From Ectothiorhodospiraceae bacterium 2226 (GTDB lineage: Bacteria; Pseudomonadota; Gammaproteobacteria; GCA-013348725): 64,000 bases of DNA. The notes under the pieces are model-generated. The model was not told the origin of the DNA, searched no databases, and was given only the letters and a program-made list of their open reading frames with translations. Positions 26,009 to 37,426 of this stretch are shown here, piece after piece. Within the stretch, counting starts at the first letter, position 1. Every line of letters starts with the position of its first letter. The position numbers and the translations under genes were made by a program. The DNA lies in the NCBI GenBank assembly GCA_013348725.1, contig CP054689.1, positions 1,724,501-1,788,500 on the forward strand, written 5' to 3'.

Positions 26009-26153
26009 GGAAGCGCCCTCGGCGAGCTTTCAAAGTGTGATGTATTTCACGATATGCGCGCGTCAAGCCGGGGTCAATGTCGTGCGTGCCGCATCCTGCG
26101 CTCGTCGCCGGTCGTTTTGCCGCGCCTGCGCTATGCGCCGGGGAGCGAGCCGC

Positions 26154-27386
26154 TCAGACTTGGCTTTGGGCGGGTGGCGTAGCGTGTTCCGGCTCCAGCA
26201 CGCCGTGCCGCTGAGGGAGCCGTACGATGAACTGGGTGCCGTCGCGCGGCGAGGAGGCCACCTCGATGCGCCCGCCGTGCGCCCGCACGATCTGCGCGGC
26301 GATGTGCAGGCCGAGCCCCAGCGAGGTGTTACCCGCCGCCGGGCCGTGATGAAAGGCGTCGAACAAATGCGGGAGCTGGTCGACCGGAATGGCGGGGCCG
26401 CTGTTGTGTACCCGGATACGGCATTCTTCGTCTCCAGACTCGACGTGGATGTCGATGGCCGCGTCTTGGGCGCCGTGCTCCACGGCGTTGCGCAGCAGAT
26501 TGCCGATGGCGTCGGTGAGCCGGTGGGCGTCGCACAGGGCGGCTGTTTCCACGCCGTGGACGCGGATGAGCCGATCCGGATGCGCGGCGCGTACCTCGTC
26601 GGCCGCGGCGCCGCAGATGGCATCCACCCGCGCCTCGCGCACCGACAAATCGAGCGATCCGCGCCCGAGCTTGGCGTACTGCAGGAGCTGATCGACCAAG
26701 TGCGCGGCATGGGCGGTACTGTGCATGATGCGCAGCGCCGCCTTGCGCTGCGCCCCATTGGCCGCGCCGTAAGCCAGCGCTTGGCTGGAGTTGGCCACCG
26801 CCGCCAGCGGGTTGCGCAGATCGTGCGCCACCGTTGCCAGGGCGTGCAGGTCGTTCTCGCGGGCCTGCGCAACATCGGTGGCGGCGGCCGTGAGGCAGCG
26901 ACGCAGCGCCGCGTGGATGCCGCGCGCGGCGCGCTCCACGAGAAAGCGCTCGCGCGGCGTCGCCTGATGGCGGTGCGCCCAGTAGACGCCCAGCGCCCCC
27001 AGCGGTTCGTCGCGGTCGAGGGGCGTCATGATGAGGCTCTTCACGAAGGTGGGCCGATAGGCCTCCAGCGGGATGCGAGGGTCCGCCTCGATGTCCTCGA
27101 TGACGGCCGCGACGCGGTGCTCGATGGCCCAGCCGGAGATGCAGGCGGCGGCGGGAAAGCGCCGTCCCTTCCAGAGTCGGCTGGCGGCGTCCTCTTCCGC
27201 GTAATAGACCTGCGTGCCCTCGGCCAGCACGAAGGTGACGCCATCGGCGCCGAGCAGGCGGCGCACGCCGTGGCAAGCGGTGCGTGCGAGCTCCGCGGTG
27301 TCGGTGGCCCCGGCCACTTGCTGCAGCATATCGGCGAGCGTGAGCGCGTCGTCGACGGATACCGCGGCCTGCCCTGGCTCGATCAT
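26154..27386 (-). CDS. GAF-domain sensor histidine kinase (copy 2)
   Basis: A 410-residue soluble kinase with the same plan as copy 1: GAF (~25-165), HisKA with His188 (TVAHDLRNPL), HATPase_c with NLLRNAVEHG and GLGLHIAAQIVRAHGG. Start at 27386 (MIEPGQ) chosen for GGAG eight bases upstream; a longer frame to 27443 lacks support. The GAF domain also resembles that of the GGDEF protein at 35728-36894, so a shared ligand is possible. Tandem duplication with copy 1. Confidence 0.83.
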   Translation of the reverse strand: MIEPGQAAVSVDDALTLADMLQQVAGATDTAELARTACHGVRRLLGADGVTFVLAEGTQVYYAEEDAASRLWKGRRFPAAACISGWAIEHRVAAVIEDIEADPRIPLEAYRPTFVKSLIMTPLDRDEPLGALGVYWAHRHQATPRERFLVERAARGIHAALRRCLTAAATDVAQARENDLHALATVAHDLRNPLAAVANSSQALAYGAANGAQRKAALRIMHSTAHAAHLVDQLLQYAKLGRGSLDLSVREARVDAICGAAADEVRAAHPDRLIRVHGVETAALCDAHRLTDAIGNLLRNAVEHGAQDAAIDIHVESGDEECRIRVHNSGPAIPVDQLPHLFDAFHHGPAAGNTSLGLGLHIAAQIVRAHGGRIEVASSPRDGTQFIVRLPQRHGVLEPEHATPPAQSQV

Positions 27387-27450
27387 CCGCTTACTCCGGC
27401 GTGAGGAAGCCACACTATAACCACGCCGGCGGAAGTTGGTCAAAAATCGA

Positions 27451-28827
<1,377 letters not shown>

Positions 28828-28834
28828 GGCTTCC

Positions 28835-29305
28835 TCAGCGTTGCGCGCGGGCGAGCGCCGCGCCGGCGCCGAGGCCCAGCGCCAGGGCCCCGAAGGCCAG
28901 CGCCAGCGAGCGGTGGGAGATGCGGTGCTCCCAGCCGGGGGTGAGGCGGCGGGGCACGAGGTGATAGTCGGTCAAATAGGCCAGCGCCGCGGTGGCGGCC
29001 GCCGCGACGGGGGCAGCGGCCTTGCCGCGCGCGTCGAGGCGGGCCCCGAACAGCCGCTCCATGACCAGCGCCCAGAAGCCCGTCGCGCCCGCATTGATGA
29101 GCAGGCCCGGCAGTGTATGGTTTACGGTGACGCGGCCGCTGGCCGCAGCGCGCGGCCCCCACAGCACGTGGCTGGTGGCGTTGATGGGCGCGAGCGCGCT
29201 GCCGCTGTCGTGGCGCCCGCGCAGCGCGACCGTGAGCAGCGTGGTCACGGTCGCGAGCGCGGTGGGCGCGGCGGCGTCCCGCATCGACTGGCGCCAGGGT
29301 TTCAT
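28835..29305 (-). CDS. Small membrane protein of unknown function
   Basis: A 156-residue protein with three to four hydrophobic helices and the conserved-looking loop [21 protein letters not shown], then [27 protein letters not shown]. The start at 29305 has GGAGG right upstream. I recognise the pattern from uncharacterised proteobacterial membrane proteins but know no function. It precedes sdaA in an apparent operon. Confidence 0.6.
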   Translation of the reverse strand: MKPWRQSMRDAAAPTALATVTTLLTVALRGRHDSGSALAPINATSHVLWGPRAAASGRVTVNHTLPGLLINAGATGFWALVMERLFGARLDARGKAAAPVAAAATAALAYLTDYHLVPRRLTPGWEHRISHRSLALAFGALALGLGAGAALARAQR

Positions 29306-29388
29306 GCGCACCTCCATGTCGTTGTGGACCAGCCGAAGTATAGGTAGCCAGCCGCCGCCAGGGCGGCCGCCGGACAACGAGGCTCGTC

Positions 29389-30021
29389 ATGCAGCCCGAC
29401 GAGGGTGTGATCAAATTCGACTTGCGCCATCGGTCGGCGCCGCCGCTGCCGGCACCGACCCTGCGCGCGCTGAACGGTTGGCGCAGCCTGCTGTTTCGGC
29501 TCGGACTGATCGGCCGCGACCCGGCGCGCTACGATGGCGCGGGCTACGGCAACGTGAGCCGGCGCCTCGGCGCCGGCCGCCCGCCGCGCTTTGCGATCAG
29601 CGGCAGCCAGACGGGGCACCTGCCGACGCTCGCGCCCGCGCATTACGCGGTGGTCACCGACTGCGACGCGGCCCGCAATCGCGTGGTGGCGCAAGGGCCC
29701 GTGGCGCCGTCGTCCGAATCTCTGACCCATGACATGCTCTACCGCCTCGACCCGCGGATCGGCTACGTGTTCCACGTGCACGCGCCCTGCATCTGGGCCC
29801 GGCGCGCCTCCCTCGGGATGCCGAGCACCGACCCAGCGATCCCCTATGGAACCGTGGCGATGGCCGAAGCCGTGGCGGCGCTCTTTGACGACCCGGCGGT
29901 TCGCCGGGCGCGCGTGTTCGCCATGGGCGGTCACGAGGATGGCCTCGTCGCCTTCGGGCGCACCGCCGACCAAGCCGGCGCGCCGCTGGTGAGCCTGCTC
30001 GCCCGCGCGCTCGCCGGGTAG
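29389..30021 (+). CDS. Class II aldolase/adducin-like protein
   Basis: A 210-residue single-domain protein with the class II aldolase fold signature: GYGNVSRRL near the N-terminus, SGSQTGHL, and metal-binding His in VFHVHAPCIW with a further His in MGGHEDG. Related enzymes act on sugar phosphates (fuculose-, ribulose-phosphate), but the substrate-specific residues cannot be assigned. Stands alone between divergent/convergent genes. Confidence 0.7.
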   Translation: MQPDEGVIKFDLRHRSAPPLPAPTLRALNGWRSLLFRLGLIGRDPARYDGAGYGNVSRRLGAGRPPRFAISGSQTGHLPTLAPAHYAVVTDCDAARNRVVAQGPVAPSSESLTHDMLYRLDPRIGYVFHVHAPCIWARRASLGMPSTDPAIPYGTVAMAEAVAALFDDPAVRRARVFAMGGHEDGLVAFGRTADQAGAPLVSLLARALAG

Positions 30022-30054
30022 CCGCCGCGCCCCGGCGCCCGCGCGGGCGGGATC

Positions 30055-30420
30055 TTACGCCGTCGGCCCTTCGTCCCAGGCCTGTACATCCACCTCGCGT
30101 GAGATCTTGCCGCCCCGCAGGTGGATGGTGCTATTCATGAAGACCCGCGCCCCGTCCGGGTAGCGGCATTCCTCGGTGAGCGCGAAGCCCTTGTCGCTGA
30201 CGATTTCGTCCAGCACGCGGTGCTGCATGTCGCGGCCCATCACGTCGCGCAGGTAAGTCTCGATGGCGCGCTTGCCGTGCAGCTCCATCGGCCGGCTGGG
30301 CGGATGATCGCGGTCGACGACCTTCAGTTCGGCGTCATCGGCGTACAGCGAGAGCATCTGCTCGATATCCCGCGACTCGAGCGCGGTGTGCAGCGACTGA
30401 CAGATCGATTGGGTGTTCAT
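30055..30420 (-). CDS. SnoaL/NTF2-like protein
   Basis: A 121-residue protein of the SnoaL-like fold: MNTQSICQSLHTALESRDIEQMLSLYADDAELKVVDRD, then RPMELHGKRAIETYLRDVMGRDM, a typical cone-shaped pocket domain. Start at 30420 chosen by GAGG spacing. Function unknown; members bind or convert small molecules. Confidence 0.65.
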   Translation of the reverse strand: MNTQSICQSLHTALESRDIEQMLSLYADDAELKVVDRDHPPSRPMELHGKRAIETYLRDVMGRDMQHRVLDEIVSDKGFALTEECRYPDGARVFMNSTIHLRGGKISREVDVQAWDEGPTA

Positions 30421-30748
30421 GGGGAGGTCCTCAGGGTGAGTGGGGGGCACACCCCGCGCGGCGGGCCCCTTGGTCCCGCTCGGCCCGCCGGCGGAACGCT
30501 CATTTCAAAGTATAGGCGCGGCAAGCAGCCGCCACTGACCCAGGCACGGCCGGCCTGCGCGTGCTTTCGAGGTGCACGTGGGGCGAGCGACGGCCAATCC
30601 GCATCAACGTCAGGCTATGGCGAGCCGCTCCCGCTTGATCGGCTATCGCTTTGCGTTCTCGTTCGCCCTGGGGAGGTTGGCGCCTCTTGTGGTACCTTGG
30701 CCGCCTGCTTAGGCTTGTGTGCGCCGGCACGGCGCCGGAAGAAGTTCG
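30421..30748. other. Intergenic region, no gene seen
   Basis: 328 bases between divergent genes. No convincing open frame, repeat or clean promoter is seen; the promoters of the SnoaL-like gene and of the hybrid kinase must lie here. Confidence 0.5.
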
Positions 30749-32764
30749 ATGGACAAGGAACAGACCATGTCGGACGATTCTTTGCTTGATCCCGCAGGGG
30801 CAGCGCTCGATCCCGCGGGGGCACCGCTCGATCCTGCAGGCGCGGAAGCCCTGTTGGCCGCCATCGTGGATTCCTCCACCGACGCCATCATCAGCAAGGA
30901 CCTCAGCGGGCGCATCCTCACCTGGAACCGCGCCGCCGAACGTCTGTTCGGCTACACCGCCGCCGAGGCGATCGGCCAGCCGATTTTCATCATCATACCG
31001 CCCGAGCGGGCGGACGAGCCCACGCAAATCCTGACGCGCATCAAGGCCGGCGAGCGCGTGGCGCATTTCGACACGGTGCGCGTGGCCAAGGACGGCACGC
31101 GGATCGACATCTCCCTCACCGTCTCCCCGATCAAGGACGCCGCGGGGCGCACCATTGGTGCCTCCAAGATTGCGCGCGACATCCGTGAGCGGCGGGCCGC
31201 CGAGGCCACGCTGCGCGAGCGCGAGGCGCGCCTCGCGGCGCGGGCGGCCGAACTGCAGACGCTGATGGACGAGGTGCCGGCGGTGGTGTTCATCGCCGAC
31301 GACCCGGAGTGCCACCTGATCCGCGCCAACCGGGCGGGGCACGAGCTCCTGCGCGTGCCGCCGGGCGACAATACCTCCAAGACGGCGGCCGATCCCCGCG
31401 AGCGGCCCGCCAACTTTCGCGTGTACCGCGACGGCGCGGAACTCGCGCCCGAGGATTTGCCGGTGCAGCGGGCGGCGCGCGGCGAGTACATCCGCAACTT
31501 CGAGGAGGAGATCCGCTTCGACGACGGCGAGGTGCGCCAGATGCTGGGCAATGCCGCGCCGCTGTTCGACGAGGCGGGCCAACCTCGCGGTGCCGTGGCC
31601 GCCTTCGTGGACGTCACCGCCCTCAAGCGCGTGGAACAGGCGCTACGCGACGACCACCGCCGCAAGGATGAATTCCTCGCGGTGCTCGGTCATGAACTGC
31701 GCAATCCGCTCGCCCCGATCGCCAATGCCGTGGAGTTGCTCCTGGTCAAGCGCGGTCAGGAGCCCGACGTGCGTTGGGCGGCGGATCTCATCCAGCGGCA
31801 GCTCAAACACATCGGCCGCCTGGTCGACGACCTGCTCGACCTGTCGCGCGTCAGCCGCGGCACGCTGGAGCTGCGCCGCGAGTCGGTGGATGCGCGCGAG
31901 CTCGCGAGCCAGGCGGCCGAGACCGTCACGCCGCTGCTCAAGGCGCGCGGCCATACCCTGGAGCTCGAACTTCCGCCGGAGCCGATGCGCGTCTACGTCG
32001 ATCCGCACCGCTTGGTGCAGGTGCTGCTGAACCTGCTCAACAACGCGGTGAAGTACACGCCTGAAGGCGGGCGCATCGGCCTGCAGGTGGCGCAGGAGGA
32101 CGGCCGTCTGGTGTGTCGGGTACGCGACAACGGCATCGGCATTGCGCCACAGGACCTCACGCGCGTGTTCGAGCTCTTCACGCGCGCGCCCGGCGCGGCC
32201 GCGCAGTCGCCGGGCTTGGGCATCGGCCTGACCCTGGTCCGGCGCGTGGTGGAACTGCACGGCGGGCGCGTGGATGTCGTGAGCGAGGGTCCCGGCCACG
32301 GGAGCGAGTTCACCGTGAGCCTGCCGATCTTGCAGGCCGACCCGCTGCCGGTGGTGGTGGGCGGTACGTCGGCCGAGCGCGCGCGGGTATCGCGGCGCAT
32401 CCTGGTGGTGGACGATAACGAGGACGGGGCGCTATCCCTCGCCATGCTACTGAACGGCCTGGGGCATCAGGCGGAGGTCGCGCTGACCGGCGTCGAGGCG
32501 TGCGAGAGCGCACGCGCGCAGCAGCCCGAGGTGGTGTTCCTGGACATCGATCTGCCGGACCTCAGCGGTTATGAGGTCGCGCGCGAACTGCGCGCGCTGC
32601 TGGGGCGGCGCGTGCGCCTGATCGCACTGACCGGCTATGGCGGCGAGGATGCGGCGCAGCGCGCCCACGATGCGGGGTTCGACGTGTACCTGATGAAGCC
32701 CCTGCTCGGCGAGCGCCTGCACGCCATCGTGGAAGGATCCGCGCCCGATTGGGCGGCGGGCTGA
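30749..32764 (+). CDS. PAS-PAS hybrid histidine kinase with C-terminal receiver
   Basis: A 671-residue cytosolic hybrid kinase. PAS domain 1 (~33-150, FGYTAAEAIGQPI), a PAS-like domain 2 (~165-295), HisKA with His315 (VLGHELRNPLAP), HATPase_c (NLLNNAVKYT, GLGIGLTLVRRVV) and a receiver (~550-665) with the phosphoacceptor in FLDIDLPDLSG and Lys in LMKPL. The N-terminus has three tandem 7-residue repeats of LDPAGA plus one residue (13-33). ATG at 30749 is preferred; MSDD six codons later is possible. Confidence 0.88.
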   Translation: MDKEQTMSDDSLLDPAGAALDPAGAPLDPAGAEALLAAIVDSSTDAIISKDLSGRILTWNRAAERLFGYTAAEAIGQPIFIIIPPERADEPTQILTRIKAGERVAHFDTVRVAKDGTRIDISLTVSPIKDAAGRTIGASKIARDIRERRAAEATLREREARLAARAAELQTLMDEVPAVVFIADDPECHLIRANRAGHELLRVPPGDNTSKTAADPRERPANFRVYRDGAELAPEDLPVQRAARGEYIRNFEEEIRFDDGEVRQMLGNAAPLFDEAGQPRGAVAAFVDVTALKRVEQALRDDHRRKDEFLAVLGHELRNPLAPIANAVELLLVKRGQEPDVRWAADLIQRQLKHIGRLVDDLLDLSRVSRGTLELRRESVDARELASQAAETVTPLLKARGHTLELELPPEPMRVYVDPHRLVQVLLNLLNNAVKYTPEGGRIGLQVAQEDGRLVCRVRDNGIGIAPQDLTRVFELFTRAPGAAAQSPGLGIGLTLVRRVVELHGGRVDVVSEGPGHGSEFTVSLPILQADPLPVVVGGTSAERARVSRRILVVDDNEDGALSLAMLLNGLGHQAEVALTGVEACESARAQQPEVVFLDIDLPDLSGYEVARELRALLGRRVRLIALTGYGGEDAAQRAHDAGFDVYLMKPLLGERLHAIVEGSAPDWAAG

Positions 32765-32769
32765 GGGGA

Positions 32770-33186
32770 CTAGTCCTCCAGCTCGCCCTTGGGTACCACC
32801 CGGTGAGACGGCACTTGCTGACCGCGCCGCCAGGCGCGCTCCAACTCGCGTGCCTCCTCATAGCTGCGCAGGGCGCGCGCTACTTGCGGATGTGTGGCAG
32901 CCTCGGTGTTGCGCACCGCCCGCACCACGTCCGCGGACGCCAGCCGCAGATCGGTCTCCACGATCCAGTCTTCCTTTTCGCGGCGCATCCGCAGCCGACG
33001 GCCGGCCCAGACCCCCAGCGCGCCGAGCCCGCCGAACACCGCCGCTGCCTGGATGACCATCTCCGGTGCCACGGGCAATGCGTCGCCGAGGTAGCCCCAT
33101 AGCAGCAGGACCATCACCAAGAGGAAGGCGTTGGAGGCGTAAGCCAGCGCTTCGAACAACACTTCCGGGACACGCGCGATCAGCAT
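32770..33186 (-). CDS. Membrane protein of unknown function
   Basis: A 138-residue protein with two N-terminal helices (VLFEALAYASNAFLLVMVLLLWGYLG and PEMVIQAAAVFGGLGALGVWAG), followed by a ~65-residue charged helical cytosolic tail (DWIVETDLRLASADVVRAVRNTE, YEEARELERAWRRG). Start at 33186 is supported by AAAGG. I do not recognise the family. Confidence 0.5.
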   Translation of the reverse strand: MLIARVPEVLFEALAYASNAFLLVMVLLLWGYLGDALPVAPEMVIQAAAVFGGLGALGVWAGRRLRMRREKEDWIVETDLRLASADVVRAVRNTEAATHPQVARALRSYEEARELERAWRRGQQVPSHRVVPKGELED

Positions 33187-33368
33187 GGGTCGAACCTTTT
33201 GAAACCTGTGCAAGTGCGCGTCGTACTTTAGAGTCGGCCGCCGGCCGCCGCTGTGAAGCGCACTCCAAAGACTGGCGCGCGCTTAAGGTGCCGATGCACC
33301 GCAAAGCCCGTAGACTAACCCTAAACTTCCGGGCACGGCTGCCCTAAGCATTGGGACGGTAAGGTGAA

Positions 33369-33815
33369 ATGAATATCTGGGTGGATGCGGACGCCTGTCC
33401 CGGCGCGATCAAGGAGATTTTGTACCGCGTCGCGCAGCGCCGACAGTTAGCGGTGACGCTGGTCGCCAACCGCGCGTTGCGCGTGCCGCGCTCGCCCTAC
33501 ATCAAGGCGGTGCAGGTGGGGGCCGGTTTCGACGTAGCCGACAACCACATCGCCGCGGAGGCCGCGCCGGGCGACCTGGTGGTGACCGCCGATATTCCGC
33601 TCGCGGCCGCGGTGATCGCCCAGGGCGCGCACGCGCTCAACCCGCGCGGCGAACTCTACACCACCGAGAACATCGGCGAGCGGCTCGGCATGCGGGACTT
33701 CATGGACGAACTGCGCGGCACGGGCGTGGCGACCGGTGGGCCGCCGCCGCTCGGGCCGCGTGAGCGGCAGGCCTTCGCCAATGCGCTCGACCGGCTGCTG
33801 GCGCGTTGTGGTTGA
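33369..33815 (+). CDS. UPF0178/YaiI-YqxD family protein (DUF188)
   Basis: A 148-residue PIN-like domain protein: [20 protein letters not shown] at the start and [15 protein letters not shown] in the middle are the DUF188 signatures, with acidic residues in a nuclease-like arrangement. Probably a cytosolic nuclease-related protein; activity unproven. The next gene starts inside its last codons. Confidence 0.88.
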   Translation: MNIWVDADACPGAIKEILYRVAQRRQLAVTLVANRALRVPRSPYIKAVQVGAGFDVADNHIAAEAAPGDLVVTADIPLAAAVIAQGAHALNPRGELYTTENIGERLGMRDFMDELRGTGVATGGPPPLGPRERQAFANALDRLLARCG

Positions 33816-34257
33816 GCGCAACAGGGCCGCCGCGCTGCTGCTGGCGCTGCTGCTCGGGCTCGGCGCCAACGCTCTGGCGGCGTCGGAGCGGGCCGTGGTG
33901 GGGCTCGCGGACACGCAGTTCCGGGTGGAGGTGGTGCGCGAGCCGCCCGACCGCGAGCGCGGCCTCATGTTCCGCGACACGCTGCCGCCGGGCACCGGCA
34001 TGTTGTTCGTGATCGACCCGAGTGAGCCCGTCGCGTTTTGGATGAAGAACGTCCGCTTCCCGCTCGACATTCTGTACTTCGATGACCGGGGGCGGTTGGT
34101 GGAGGTGGCCGCCGAGGTGCCGCCGTGTCGCCGCCGTCCGTGTCCCGTCTACCCCAGCCCCGGCCCGGTACGCTACGTGCTGGAACTGCCCGCCGGCGAG
34201 GCGGCGCGCCTTGGGCTTGCCCCGGGTGCCCCGCTACACCTGCGGAATGAGCCATGA
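33808..34257 (+). CDS. Exported DUF192 protein
   Basis: A 149-residue protein with a Sec signal ([18 protein letters not shown]) and a complete DUF192 domain: [41 protein letters not shown]. The GTG start at 33808 overlaps the upstream UPF0178 gene by eight bases and places the signal peptide correctly; an upstream ATG would bury it. Function of DUF192 proteins is unknown. Confidence 0.8.
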   Translation: MVERNRAAALLLALLLGLGANALAASERAVVGLADTQFRVEVVREPPDRERGLMFRDTLPPGTGMLFVIDPSEPVAFWMKNVRFPLDILYFDDRGRLVEVAAEVPPCRRRPCPVYPSPGPVRYVLELPAGEAARLGLAPGAPLHLRNEP

Positions 34258-34279
34258 GGCGCGGGCCTCGCCGCGCCGC

Positions 34280-35452
34280 CTAGGCGTGGTACAACCCATA
34301 GCGGTCCCCGTCGGCACGCTTGGCGGCGTACATGGCGGCATCGGCGCGCCGCATCAAGGCGTCCGCATCGACATCGGCGGCGCCCGTAAATGGGTAGATG
34401 CCGATGCTGGCGCTCACCGTCACCGTCTGCTCCGGACGCGCGGGATCGATGGCGATGGGTTGAGCGAGCGCCTGCAGGATCTTGCGCGCCACGAGCTCCG
34501 CCTCCTCGACGCCGTGTAGATTGCGCACGATCACGAAGAACTCGTCGCCGCCGACGCGCCCTACCGTGTCGCCCAGGCGCAGGCAGGCGCGCAGGGCGCG
34601 CGCGAGTTCGCACAGCACGCGGTCGCCCACCACGTGCCCGTAGGTGTCGTTGATCGGCTTGAAACGGTCGAGGTCGATGAACATTGCCGCGTGCAGACTG
34701 CCGTCGCGCTGTGCCTGAGCGATTGTCTCTCTCAGCCGTCGGCGGATGTAGGCGCGGTTGGGCAAGCCGGTGAGAAGGTCATGCAGGGAGAGTTTCTCGT
34801 GGTGCTGACGCTCGGCCTCCAGGGCCAAGGTGTCGCGCACCATCAGTCGGCGCTGGCGTTCCGACAGGTAGGATGCCCCGCCGCCGATCACGTGGGCCCC
34901 AAGCAGCAGGAAGTTCTGTGTCGCCAGCAGCGCGAGGTCCGGCGGTTGTTGTAGCAACAGCGCCGCGTTGTACGCGACGCTCGTGATCAGGCCGGTCGCC
35001 AGGGCGTAGACGAACGCGAGCCCCGACAGCAGGTAACTCCAGAACAGCACCAGCAACAGCAGTGCGAGGTAATAGGGCGCGGCATCTGCGCCCAGGATGG
35101 CGGCCTTGAGCGCGACGCCGGCCCCCGCTGCGATCGCGCCCAGCCCCAGGGCGAGCTGGTTCCAGCGTACGAAGTGGGCAGTGTAGCTGAGGGCGAGGAT
35201 GCCCAGACCCGTCAGCATCACTACCGCGCGGGTGCCCCACAGGTACCATGGCGACACGCCGGCCGCCAGCCAAGGATCCAACACGCCCGCGGCGAGATAC
35301 AGCGCCAGTCCGATCACCAGTGCCACGCGCGCGTGCGGACGCAGCCGTTCGGCATGGTGCGAGGCGTAGGTCGCTTCCATCCGCCGCTCGGCGAACTGCA
35401 GGGTGAACTTATGGAGGCCTTCGGCCGCCGCTCCGCGCGTTCGGTGCTTCAT
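34280..35452 (-). CDS. Membrane-bound diguanylate cyclase (GGDEF)
   Basis: A 390-residue protein: five to six N-terminal membrane helices (~40-195, MASE-like sensor) followed by a GGDEF domain (~225-385) with DLLTGLPNRAYIRRRL and the active-site RVGGDEFF. Predicted to make c-di-GMP at the inner membrane. No RxxD inhibitory site is evident before GGDEF. The start at 35452 is a choice among weakly supported ATGs (35482 also possible). Divergent from another GGDEF gene. Confidence 0.82.
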   Translation of the reverse strand: MKHRTRGAAAEGLHKFTLQFAERRMEATYASHHAERLRPHARVALVIGLALYLAAGVLDPWLAAGVSPWYLWGTRAVVMLTGLGILALSYTAHFVRWNQLALGLGAIAAGAGVALKAAILGADAAPYYLALLLLVLFWSYLLSGLAFVYALATGLITSVAYNAALLLQQPPDLALLATQNFLLLGAHVIGGGASYLSERQRRLMVRDTLALEAERQHHEKLSLHDLLTGLPNRAYIRRRLRETIAQAQRDGSLHAAMFIDLDRFKPINDTYGHVVGDRVLCELARALRACLRLGDTVGRVGGDEFFVIVRNLHGVEEAELVARKILQALAQPIAIDPARPEQTVTVSASIGIYPFTGAADVDADALMRRADAAMYAAKRADGDRYGLYHA

Positions 35453-35727
35453 GTGTGCTCGAAAACGTGACGAGCATCGCATTTTGATGCCTGCGGGGCG
35501 ATTACGAAAGGATTTTCGCTTTCTTTCGTGAGCGCTTTGGAATATTGCGCACACACTCTTGCGTTGCATCGAGGATGCTTGTGTGGTCTCGATGGCCGTG
35601 TTGCGAAAACGCGTGCACGCCGGACGCGAACACATGGCGCAATACCGCAAGACGCCTACGGGAAACATCTAATCGTCCCGTCTGCGGCGCTCCCTTATAC
35701 TCGCCGTCACGACAGGAGGTCGGGTAC

Positions 35728-36894
35728 ATGGACGAACAACGCAAAGGGCAGGGACAGCCGGCGGCGCAGGACGCGCCACTCTCTTATCAGCAGGCGCTCG
35801 AGCGCTTGGTGGAGGCCGTGCAGGCCTTGTCCCTGGCGCGCGACGTAAGCGCCATCGGACGCATCGTCGCCGCCGCCGCGCGGGAGCTCATCGGCGCGCA
35901 AGGGGCGACCGTGGTGCTGCGCGAGGGCAGCGCCTGTTACTTCCTCGAAGCCTCCGCGATGCCCGCCGACTGGAGTGCCAAGCGCTTCGCGCTCGACAGC
36001 TGCATCAGCGGCCGGGTCATCGAGCAGCGCACGGCCTGCGCCATCGAGGATGTGCAGGCCGATCCGCGCATCGCGGCCGAGTCCGACGTCTGCCGCTCCG
36101 TCAAGAGCTTGGCCATGGTGCCGGTGCGCTCGGCCGAGCCGCTGGGCGCCATGGCTGCCTACTGGCGCACTCAGCACCACATCACACCCCCCGAGATGCG
36201 CCTGCTGCAAGCCTTGGCCGATGCCACCGCCGTGGCGATGGAGAACATTCGCGTCTACCGCTCGCTGGAAGAGCGTGTGCGCGCACGCACGGCGGAGCTG
36301 GAGGCCTCCAATCGGCGCTTGCAGCATGAGGTGGCCGAGCGTCAGCGTGCCGAGGCCGCGGTGCGCAAGCTGGCACTCACGGACTCACAGACCGGTCTGG
36401 CCAACCGGCGCGGTTTCTTCCACGACGCGCGGCAGAAACTCGAACTCGCCGAGCGTCACGGGCTCGACTGCGCGCTGCTGTTCGTGGACGTCGACGGCCT
36501 GAAAGCGGTCAACGACACCCATGGCCATCAGGCCGGCGACAAGCTGGTGGGGGCTGCCGCGAGCGTGTTGCAGCAGACCTTTCGTCAAAGCGACGTGGTG
36601 GGCCGCATCGGCGGCGACGAGTTCGCCGTGCTGGTGGTCGAGGGCTGCGACGCGAGCGCCGCCTGCAGCCGTGTGCAGCAGGCGGTGCGCCGTTTCAATC
36701 GCCACAGCGAGCTCGGCTTTACCCTCTCGCTCAGTATCGGCGTGGTGCCCTACAGCGCGGGCGACGCGCTCGACCTCGAAACCCTGCTCGACCAGGCCGA
36801 TGCGCGCATGTACCGCCACAAGCACGCCAAGCGCGCGGCGCGCCAGTGCGCGCCCTTGGCTCCCGCGCCCGCTCCTCTCGTCAAGCACCTTTAG
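35728..36894 (+). CDS. GAF-GGDEF diguanylate cyclase
   Basis: A 388-residue soluble protein: GAF domain (~25-170; CISGRVIEQRTACAIEDVQADPRI), a short coiled coil (RVRARTAELEASNRRLQHEVAERQR), and a GGDEF domain (~210-370) with DSQTGLANRRGFF and RIGGDEFAVL. The start is fixed by AGGAGG eight bases upstream. The GAF domain resembles those of the two tandem kinases at 24.7-27.4 kb, suggesting the same kind of signal. Confidence 0.85.
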   Translation: MDEQRKGQGQPAAQDAPLSYQQALERLVEAVQALSLARDVSAIGRIVAAAARELIGAQGATVVLREGSACYFLEASAMPADWSAKRFALDSCISGRVIEQRTACAIEDVQADPRIAAESDVCRSVKSLAMVPVRSAEPLGAMAAYWRTQHHITPPEMRLLQALADATAVAMENIRVYRSLEERVRARTAELEASNRRLQHEVAERQRAEAAVRKLALTDSQTGLANRRGFFHDARQKLELAERHGLDCALLFVDVDGLKAVNDTHGHQAGDKLVGAAASVLQQTFRQSDVVGRIGGDEFAVLVVEGCDASAACSRVQQAVRRFNRHSELGFTLSLSIGVVPYSAGDALDLETLLDQADARMYRHKHAKRAARQCAPLAPAPAPLVKHL

Positions 36895-37006
36895 GGCGGC
36901 CTGAGGCAATTCGCGCGGCGCGGATTAGAATGAGGATGCGGGCCCGAGCGCCTGCATCCGCTGTACGCGGCGCCCCGATCGCCGCGGCCGCACGCGAGGA
37001 GGTCTC

Positions 37007-37426
37007 ATGCGGACTCAGGAACGCTTCTACCGCCCGGCCGAGACAGGCCGTGAACCGCGCTGCTTGCCCGCCGCCTTGTACAACGGCCTGAGGCTGTTGC
37101 AGCAGCGCGCCCCCGAGGGCTACGCCTTTCTTCCCCTCCGCTCCATGCAGTACCTCGCCGTTATCGACCCCGAGGAGATGTTGTTCGTGGACGGTATGGG
37201 GCCGCGCATCATCGAGATCGCCTGGCAGCGGTTTCGCCCGCAACGCCGCGCCGGCCTCAATGAACCCGTGCCGTTCGAAGTGGTGTATTACGCCGCGGGC
37301 GCAGCGCGCACCATGGAGCGCTTGCTCGCGGAACTCGGCCCGGCGCTGCGGCTGCGGCATCATAAGGACCGTGCCCGCCCGGCGCCCCCCGCGCCGGTGG
37401 TGCGGCTGCGAGACCGCGCCCGATGA
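37007..37426 (+). CDS. Conserved-looking protein of unknown function
   Basis: A 139-residue soluble protein (ERFYRPAE, PEGYAFLPLRSMQYLAVIDPEEMLFVDG, PFEVVYYAAGAARTMERLLAEL). GAGGAGG precedes the ATG, and the methyltransferase start overlaps its stop (ATGA), so both form an operon. I do not recognise the family; no motif gives a function. Confidence 0.55.
   Translation: MRTQERFYRPAETGREPRCLPAALYNGLRLLQQRAPEGYAFLPLRSMQYLAVIDPEEMLFVDGMGPRIIEIAWQRFRPQRRAGLNEPVPFEVVYYAAGAARTMERLLAELGPALRLRHHKDRARPAPPAPVVRLRDRAR

Noticed and set aside
30022-30054. GC palindrome CGCCCGCGCGGGCG between convergent genes as a terminator
   Set aside because: No T-run on either side and such palindromes are common at this GC content.
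32362-32375. Possible direct repeats and short palindromes in the signalling region
   Set aside because: Typical GC-rich coincidences without spacing or recurrence.
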